Both the position numbers and the translations under genes were made by a program. The notes beneath the pieces are model-generated. The model was not told the origin of the DNA, did no database searches, and was given only the letters and a program-made list of their open reading frames with translations. 9,536 nucleotides of DNA, taken from contig DALN01000089.1 in the NCBI GenBank assembly GCA_002499455.1, forward strand, positions 19,924 to 29,459, written 5' to 3'. The first letter of the stretch is position 1, and the number at the start of each line of letters is the position of its first letter. Of the stretch, positions 5,510 through 9,536 are shown piece by piece. This DNA is from Methanoculleus sp. UBA77. Its GTDB lineage: Archaea; Halobacteriota; Methanomicrobia; Methanomicrobiales; Methanoculleaceae.

Positions 5510-6712
5510 TTACTCGATACCTTTCAGGTCGACACGGCCATCGATCCGGACATAATCCCCCTCCTTCAGTTGGAGGCGGAAGTATCGCTTATCGATCTCG
5601 ATTATAACCTTTCCAACCCCGAAATCTACAACGGCATCGTATCTCCGCTCGGCGTCGCCGGGATCGTCCGGGACGATGATCGCATCGATGCGCCCGTTCA
5701 CTTCCAGGAGGGGCAGCGCAGGCTCTGCATAGATCTGTCGATCGACGATCTTGCTCTTCTCCAGCATGTCCACCAACATCCGCAGCATGACTTTTCCGTC
5801 TCTTCCGACCATCGCGGGAGTACAGAGTAGATCGTCATCGAAGACCGATGTCCGGGTGCCATCTGCGAACTCGACGCGCACGACCTGCGTATAGACCGTG
5901 CCTTGGTATTCGGCGTCCGGTCTCACGCTCACGATGCGGACGGGAATCGTAAGGTTTTCTTTCAGCATTCCCGTTGGAATGCCGCCCGTTTCGGGATGTG
6001 CCGTCACGAGATACCCGTTGTCGGCGACAAGGAGGCGCAGTGTCCTCCCAGAGGTCGGCTCGACGTACCGGTACACGTTTTTCTGGACCTCGACGCCCTC
6101 CCGGGCACCGGTCATAATGAGGTCTTTGACCTCTTCCCGTTTCACATAGTCCAAACCGAACGCGGAATAAAACTGGTTGCCCGACGGAGTGTTGACATGG
6201 TTAGCGACGATGTGGACCCAGCCGCTTCCTTCCGTGTCATCCAAATCCCACACGCCAACTAAATCTTTCCGGCTTATTCCGACCCGGATGTAATCTCCTA
6301 TCTGGTAGTCAGGAAAGGAATCACGTTCTTGATGGCAAAGATCAACGCCAATCGTACCCATACCTATGTCAATATAAAAAGTAGGATGATTCTTATCGAT
6401 ATCAACGATTTCGCCAAAAAATAAAATAGGTCCCTTTTCTAGACTGATCTCATCTTCAGGCGAGTGATACTTTGATTCGACGCCTTTCATAGGTAAAGCC
6501 AGTTTTTCGACATGGGCACAAAATGCCGAAACGCCTACTGTCTTGATTGTGCCCACCATCTCGTCCCTGCTGCTCCCGTCCGGGTCAAACAGGTAAATTA
6601 TCGTTCCATCCTGCAATTCAATAAAGACAGTCTGCTCGCACACTTCTCCATGGTCGTCCAGCATGCCGAGAATATTTTTTAGAATCTTTCCTCTCACTCG
6701 TGCTCGAAACAT
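5510..6712 (-). CDS. fused immunity - toxin - immunity protein
   Basis: A 400-aa frame in three parts, numbered from ATG 6712. Residues 1-153 and 249-400 are related: both carry DGT in an early beta-rich region, MVG near 53 and 302, and the ending GDY(I/V)R(I/V)...DL(V/K)G(V/I). The centre (154-247) matches the toxin tip of the cassette just upstream: GSGWVHIVANHVNTPSGNQF, then YVKREEVKDLI and DNGYLVTAHP. The second immunity half begins at an internal Met (249) with no ribosome binding site. ATG 6712 is chosen because GGTGAT lies four bases upstream; a GTG at 6721 is the alternative. It starts 17 nt after the toxin gene at 6730, so the N-terminal part is probably that toxin's immunity protein. 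Loss of stop and start codons apparently joined two cassettes. The centre has His where the other toxin has Tyr (TAHP versus TAYP). Confidence 0.8.
   Translation of the reverse strand: MFRARVRGKILKNILGMLDDHGEVCEQTVFIELQDGTIIYLFDPDGSSRDEMVGTIKTVGVSAFCAHVEKLALPMKGVESKYHSPEDEISLEKGPILFFGEIVDIDKNHPTFYIDIGMGTIGVDLCHQERDSFPDYQIGDYIRVGISRKDLVGVWDLDDTEGSGWVHIVANHVNTPSGNQFYSAFGLDYVKREEVKDLIMTGAREGVEVQKNVYRYVEPTSGRTLRLLVADNGYLVTAHPETGGIPTGMLKENLTIPVRIVSVRPDAEYQGTVYTQVVRVEFADGTRTSVFDDDLLCTPAMVGRDGKVMLRMLVDMLEKSKIVDRQIYAEPALPLLEVNGRIDAIIVPDDPGDAERRYDAVVDFGVGKVIIEIDKRYFRLQLKEGDYVRIDGRVDLKGIE
5599..5665 (-). repeat. intact copy of the 67-bp immunity-gene repeat
   Basis: This is the partner of 4766-4832, offset by 833 bp. 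Here it is in frame and encodes the GDAERRYDAVVDFGVG segment of the C-terminal immunity domain. Confidence 0.7.
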
Positions 6713-6729
6713 CTTTATCACCCCGTCAA

Positions 6730-7755
6730 CTAACTGAACAGACTCCGGATGTGTGGTGGAACCTTACCCTTACTAACGGACAGTGGATAAGCCGTACGGA
6801 GATACCCATTGTCACCAATCACGACTAGTAAAAAGTGCTCTTCATCGATCTTCTTCCAATATCGAATAGAACTCCTCGGATCCATTGTTCCTGTCTTCGC
6901 ACAATCCAGTATCAGATCTTTAATAAGATCTCTATTTACGTACTGTTCACCCAGTGGTAGAAATTGATTTCCGGAGTTCGGATTAATGATATGATTGTTG
7001 ACAATATGGATCCAGCCTGTGCCTCCTTCTTTATCGTAAACCCACGATGTCGCACCTGCAGCCGTACCAAGCTTTCCCTCCTCCAGCCAGATGACCTTCC
7101 CGTCCGCCCGCTTGACGACTGCCAACGTCCGCAACAGGTTTCCGTTGCTTCTCACGACCACCTTCAGCTCATCCTCGGTGATCCCGTTTATTAGCAACCG
7201 ATCGATCACCTCGTCGCCGTGTGCTTTACGAATAGCGTTTATCGCTTCCGCGGCCTCATCCGTATATGGCGCAACCCCGACCAGCAGCACCATCGCCGGC
7301 TTCAGCAGCTCCGGATGCTTCAGGACGAACTTCCCGACGACCTCCGCGACCTTCGCCGCGTCCCCGTAGGCCGGGATCAGCGCGGCGAGGTTCAGCCCCG
7401 TCCCGACCAGGTCGCCCCGCGAGATCGCCGCCGCGATGTCCCGGAGGTCGCCGACGACGATGACGCCGCTCGCGACCCAGCCGCCCAGGTAGAAGAGATT
7501 GTCGTGGTCGTCGGCGCCCCACTCGCCGAGGACAGCGCCGAGCAGGAACTCCCGGCCCATCTCCAGCGGCCCGAACCGCTCCTCATAGACCAGCGGGTCG
7601 TAGTCGGGATCGTACCACTCCTCGTAATCGGAGTGGCCGTCGACGTCGGTGTCGGCCGACCAGAGATCGGTGCCGATGGTGTTCCACTCCGCCGCGTCCG
7701 AGAGCCCGTCCCCGTCGGTGTCCGCGCAGAGCGGATCGCTCTCAATCTCTGGGAA
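6730..7755 (-). CDS. orphan toxin cassette: partial TSP3, pretoxin module, BECR-like toxin tip
   Basis: The frame is open from 7755, just after an in-frame stop at 7756-7758, and lacks a start with a ribosome binding site. Met at 7558-7560 corresponds to an internal Met of the main gene, so it is a weak start candidate. The first roughly 65 residues are TSP3 motifs (DTDGDGLSD, DTDVDGHSD). From that Met: residues 1-95 are the pretoxin module (GREFLLGAVLGEWG, GGWVASGVIVVGDLRDIAAA, GLNLAALIPAYGDAAKVAEV); 96-132 a helical linker (KAHGDEVIDRLLINGITEDE); 172-276 the toxin-like tip with GTGWIHIVNNHI (180-191), SGNQF and GDNGYLRTAYP (249-259). His185, His190, Thr256 and Tyr258 are candidate catalytic residues. 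The TxYP-type ending recalls BECR-fold RNases such as EndoU, ColE5/D and phage PBECR domains. The carrier DNA duplicates 8862-9338. It probably serves as a reserve tip for recombination into the main gene. Confidence 0.78.
   Translation of the reverse strand, partial: FPEIESDPLCADTDGDGLSDAAEWNTIGTDLWSADTDVDGHSDYEEWYDPDYDPLVYEERFGPLEMGREFLLGAVLGEWGADDHDNLFYLGGWVASGVIVVGDLRDIAAAISRGDLVGTGLNLAALIPAYGDAAKVAEVVGKFVLKHPELLKPAMVLLVGVAPYTDEAAEAINAIRKAHGDEVIDRLLINGITEDELKVVVRSNGNLLRTLAVVKRADGKVIWLEEGKLGTAAGATSWVYDKEGGTGWIHIVNNHIINPNSGNQFLPLGEQYVNRDLIKDLILDCAKTGTMDPRSSIRYWKKIDEEHFLLVVIGDNGYLRTAYPLSVSKGKVPPHIRSLFS
7271..7747 (-). repeat. direct repeat, copy in the orphan cassette
   Basis: This copy matches 8862-9338 over 477 bp at a constant offset of 1591 with no indels that I can find, at roughly 90% identity. 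It encodes the last TSP3 repeats and the pretoxin module. Similarity stops abruptly at 7747, where non-coding sequence begins, and fades at the toxin-tip side. Confidence 0.9.
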
Positions 7756-7825
7756 TCAGTTAATTTGATAGAGCAACTAATCAGACATTCCCTGTGGAAC
7801 TGGTCCCAAAAAGATTGACCAGGTA
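7748..7825. other. junction spacer between immunity gene and orphan cassette
   Basis: AT-richer non-coding sequence with stops in the cassette's frame. It separates the immunity gene stop from the point where carrier homology begins. It contains the hairpin at 7800-7822 and no recognisable promoter for the cassette. Confidence 0.5.
7800..7822 (-). terminator. hairpin downstream of the first immunity gene
   Basis: CTGGTC (7800-7805) and GACCAG (7817-7822) form a six-pair stem, starting four bases after the immunity stop on the minus strand. The loop contains five Ts when read in the direction of transcription. This could end the toxin/immunity transcript before the orphan cassette. Confidence 0.4.
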
Positions 7826-8242
7826 TCAGGGAGTCATAACAATCGAACCACGAACCGCGAGCGCTTTTTCGCAGAGCTCAATGAGCTTGCGGAGAGTGGG
7901 GATCGTTCCTGCAAATTCACTTCTAGCAGGTGGAGATGCTGTGCTGACATCCGTCATTCGTTTATACCCTATCTCTTCAGTACTGCTCAATAAAACGGTA
8001 CCACTCCTTTCGAGCTGCGTGAGCGTATCCAACATGCTTCTACAAAAAGTGAGGAGTTTCAGAATGTCCTCCGATTCAAAGATCATTTCGTCTTCAATGT
8101 AATCCGTATAATCTGTTATTCTATTAAATTCGCTCATATCAAGCCCCGCTTTTCTTCCTACAGTGATAATGCCGCTTATTGACATGTCGACAATAAATTC
8201 TCGTCTTCCGTCCGGGGTCTCAATTTCAAATCTAATCGCCAT
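7826..8242 (-). CDS. candidate immunity protein for the nuclease-like toxin
   Basis: A 138-aa soluble protein with no signal peptide or membrane segment, beginning MAIRFEIETPDGRREFIVDM. I do not recognise the family. It looks beta-rich at the N-terminus (1-35) and helical later (56-76 and 115-130). Its role is inferred from position: it starts six bases after the toxin stop, and its ribosome binding site GGTGA (8253-8249) overlaps the toxin TGA, so translation is probably coupled. That is the typical layout of a toxin followed by its cognate immunity gene. It is unrelated in visible sequence to the immunity domains at 5510-6712, which follow a different toxin tip. Base composition is clearly more AT-rich than the carrier. 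Confidence 0.7.
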   Translation of the reverse strand: MAIRFEIETPDGRREFIVDMSISGIITVGRKAGLDMSEFNRITDYTDYIEDEMIFESEDILKLLTFCRSMLDTLTQLERSGTVLLSSTEEIGYKRMTDVSTASPPARSEFAGTIPTLRKLIELCEKALAVRGSIVMTP

Positions 8243-8248
8243 CCTACT

Positions 8249-9536
8249 TCACCCAGAGATTGTTTTGAATATTTCGGTGATTTCTATGCTCGTATAATCG
8301 AGATAATGATTATAGTTGTATCCATTCTTTGGGCCAACAGTAAACGTTTCCAGCAGTACAGATCTAAACTGCTCGGGTCTAAGGCCCTGATCCGTTGAAA
8401 TAAAGTGACCGCCATTAATTACGTTTAAATTAGCTTGAATTTGCTCACCCGCCAATTTCGCTTTTCTCATTCCCGATTTCGTCTGCACAATAGTAACAAC
8501 AACATCGTTTCTCACGACGGCGTGGTCGATCTCAGCCAGCGTGTTACCGGTCGCCCCCAGTAGTTTGACATTGGATATGACCGAGTACCCACTGGAAGGA
8601 GGGTATCTATTTTTCAATACTGTTGCTTCGGCAATGATCTCCGCCACGTCTCCAACCCGTTCAGGCGTTCTTCCCGACCCCAAAATAATCCCGAGACCCT
8701 CGTTGATACTCCGCAGACTGATCTTGCCTATCTGATCATATTTATGCAATTCACCAATCCTCACATCGGAGACCCCTTTCGCCTTCAGGGCATCGATCAG
8801 TTCGTCGCCGTGGACTTTCCGGAGCACCTTCATCATTTCAGCAATATCGTCGATCTCCGGCGCGACCCCGACCAGCAGCACCATTGCGGGCTTCAGCAGC
8901 TCCGGGTGCTTCAGGACAAACTTCCCGACGACCTCCGCAACCTTCGCCGCGTCCCCGTACCCCGGGATCAGCGCGGCGAGGTTCAGCCCCGTCCCGATCA
9001 GGTCACCCCGCGAGATCGTCGCGGCAATATCCCGAATATCGCCGATGACGATGACCCCACTCGCGACCCACCCACCGAGGTAGAAGAGATTGTCGTGGTC
9101 GTCGACACCCCACTCCCCGAGGACAGCGCCGCAGAGGAACTCCCGGCCCATTTCCAGCGGCCCGAACCGCTCCTCATAGACCAGCGGGTCGTAGTCGGGA
9201 TCGTTCCACTCCTCGAAGTCGGAGTGGCCGTCCCCGTCGGTGTCGGCCGACCAGAGGTCGGTGCCGACGGTGTTCCACTCCAGCGCGTCCGAGAGCCCGT
9301 CCCCGTCGCTGTCCGCGCAGAGGGGATCGCTCTCGATCGCGTCCTCCAGGTAGTCATCCAGTCCGTCGTCGTCCGTATCCGCCTTGTTCGGGTCGCTCCG
9401 CTGTTTGTAGTAGGTCTTCCCACCCTCGGTGACCATCTCGCCGGCCTCGTAGCGGTCGGAGAGCCCGTCCCCATCGGTGTCGATCAGGGACGAACTGGGC
9501 AGATGCCAGTTGCCGAACCCGTCGCGATACCCGTTC
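8249..9536 (-). CDS. polymorphic toxin, C-terminal part: TSP3 repeats, pretoxin module, NERD/PD-(D/E)XK-like tip
   Basis: The last 428 residues of a large protein entering from the right edge; its N-terminus is not visible. TSP3-type calcium motifs occur at 19-27 (DTDGDGLSD), 53-61 (DTDDDGLDD), 75-83 (DSDGDGLSD) and 98-106 (DTDGDGHSD). The pretoxin-like module spans 130-225: GREFLCGAVLGEWG, GGWVASGVIVIGDIRDIAAT and GLNLAALIPGYGDAAKV; then a helical linker with KVHGDELID. The tip (about 263-428) contains AEATVLKN, SSGYSVISNVKLLG, GNTLAEIDHAVV and VTIVQTKSG. The order E, EID (Glu335, Asp337), QTK (Gln351, Lys353) is the PD-(D/E)XK/NERD nuclease pattern, with Gln in the usual Glu position. This suggests a nucleic-acid-cleaving toxin on a calcium-stabilised surface protein. 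The immunity gene follows after six bases. Confidence 0.8.
   Translation of the reverse strand, partial: NGYRDGFGNWHLPSSSLIDTDGDGLSDRYEAGEMVTEGGKTYYKQRSDPNKADTDDDGLDDYLEDAIESDPLCADSDGDGLSDALEWNTVGTDLWSADTDGDGHSDFEEWNDPDYDPLVYEERFGPLEMGREFLCGAVLGEWGVDDHDNLFYLGGWVASGVIVIGDIRDIAATISRGDLIGTGLNLAALIPGYGDAAKVAEVVGKFVLKHPELLKPAMVLLVGVAPEIDDIAEMMKVLRKVHGDELIDALKAKGVSDVRIGELHKYDQIGKISLRSINEGLGIILGSGRTPERVGDVAEIIAEATVLKNRYPPSSGYSVISNVKLLGATGNTLAEIDHAVVRNDVVVTIVQTKSGMRKAKLAGEQIQANLNVINGGHFISTDQGLRPEQFRSVLLETFTVGPKNGYNYNHYLDYTSIEITEIFKTISG
8862..9338 (-). repeat. direct repeat, copy in the main toxin gene
   Basis: Partner of 7271-7747 (offset 1591). In this copy the coding frame continues upstream into further TSP3 repeats (9339-9536), which shows that this is the complete carrier and the other is the truncated one. 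Confidence 0.9.

Noticed and set aside
6730..7045. Assigning the toxin tip to EndoU by name
   Set aside because: The TAYP ending fits, but the EndoU His-His arrangement and spacing cannot be shown by eye; I keep only a BECR-like description.
7558..7560. ATG as true start of a 276-aa protein
   Set aside because: The same Met is internal in the main gene (GPLEMGREF), homology continues upstream for over 60 codons, and no ribosome binding site precedes it; kept only as a fallback start.
7219..7818. Plus-strand frame of 199 codons opposite the orphan cassette
   Set aside because: Antisense of the pretoxin/TSP3 repeat; a comparable long frame is missing at the matching positions of the other repeat copy.
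9150..9536. Regularly recurring GTCSCCGTCGGTGTC-like units resembling a CRISPR array
   Set aside because: They encode TSP3 Asp-Gly motifs in frame, spacing follows the protein repeat and the units are imperfect.

Overview
The window looks like a chromosomal segment of a GC-rich methanogenic archaeon, most likely in Methanomicrobiales (Methanoculleus-like). The evidence is an archaeal-type SerA with a long C-terminal region, a tRNA gene without encoded CCA, TATA-type promoters, GGTGA-type ribosome binding sites and a DUF4013-type membrane protein fragment. The genus is an inference.

Left part (1-2800), ordinary core genes: the 5' part of phosphoenolpyruvate synthase (ppsA, minus strand, running off the left edge) is divergent from a complete serA (D-3-phosphoglycerate dehydrogenase, plus strand) across about 95 bp. 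A GC-rich hairpin follows serA, then a clean tRNA-Val(GAC) gene.

Middle part (2800-4770), a decaying accessory strip: a nested palindromic element built from CTTCGCG units (3057-3138), a truncated DUF4013-like membrane protein (minus), and a complete MntA-type minimal nucleotidyltransferase (plus). The expected HepT/HEPN toxin partner survives only as a short frameshifted remnant.

Right part (4766-9536, minus strand), the main interest: what appears to be an archaeal polymorphic toxin locus. Read 5' to 3' on the minus strand it holds: (1) the C-terminal part of a large presumed surface protein with calcium-binding thrombospondin type-3 (TSP3) repeats, a hydrophobic Gly-rich pretoxin-like module and a C-terminal domain resembling a NERD/PD-(D/E)XK nuclease; (2) a tightly coupled 138-aa candidate immunity gene; (3) an N-terminally truncated orphan cassette that repeats the TSP3/pretoxin DNA (477 bp, no indels, roughly 90% identical) but ends in a different toxin-like domain; (4) one open frame that reads immunity - toxin - immunity, with the two flanks homologous to each other and the centre homologous to the toxin tip of cassette 3; (5) a further truncated PEGA-like/TSP3/pretoxin fragment that ends by running out of frame into a remnant of the same immunity family. 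The pattern is a conserved carrier, swappable tips, downstream cassettes without a 5' end, and recombination scars. This is the arrangement known from bacterial CDI/Rhs systems, here in an archaeal setting. The carrier and pretoxin segments are GC-rich while tips and immunity genes are AT-richer.

The N-terminus of the main toxin (signal peptide, delivery domains) lies beyond the right edge and is not visible. Toxin and immunity functions are inferred from architecture and motifs. No database search or structure prediction was possible.
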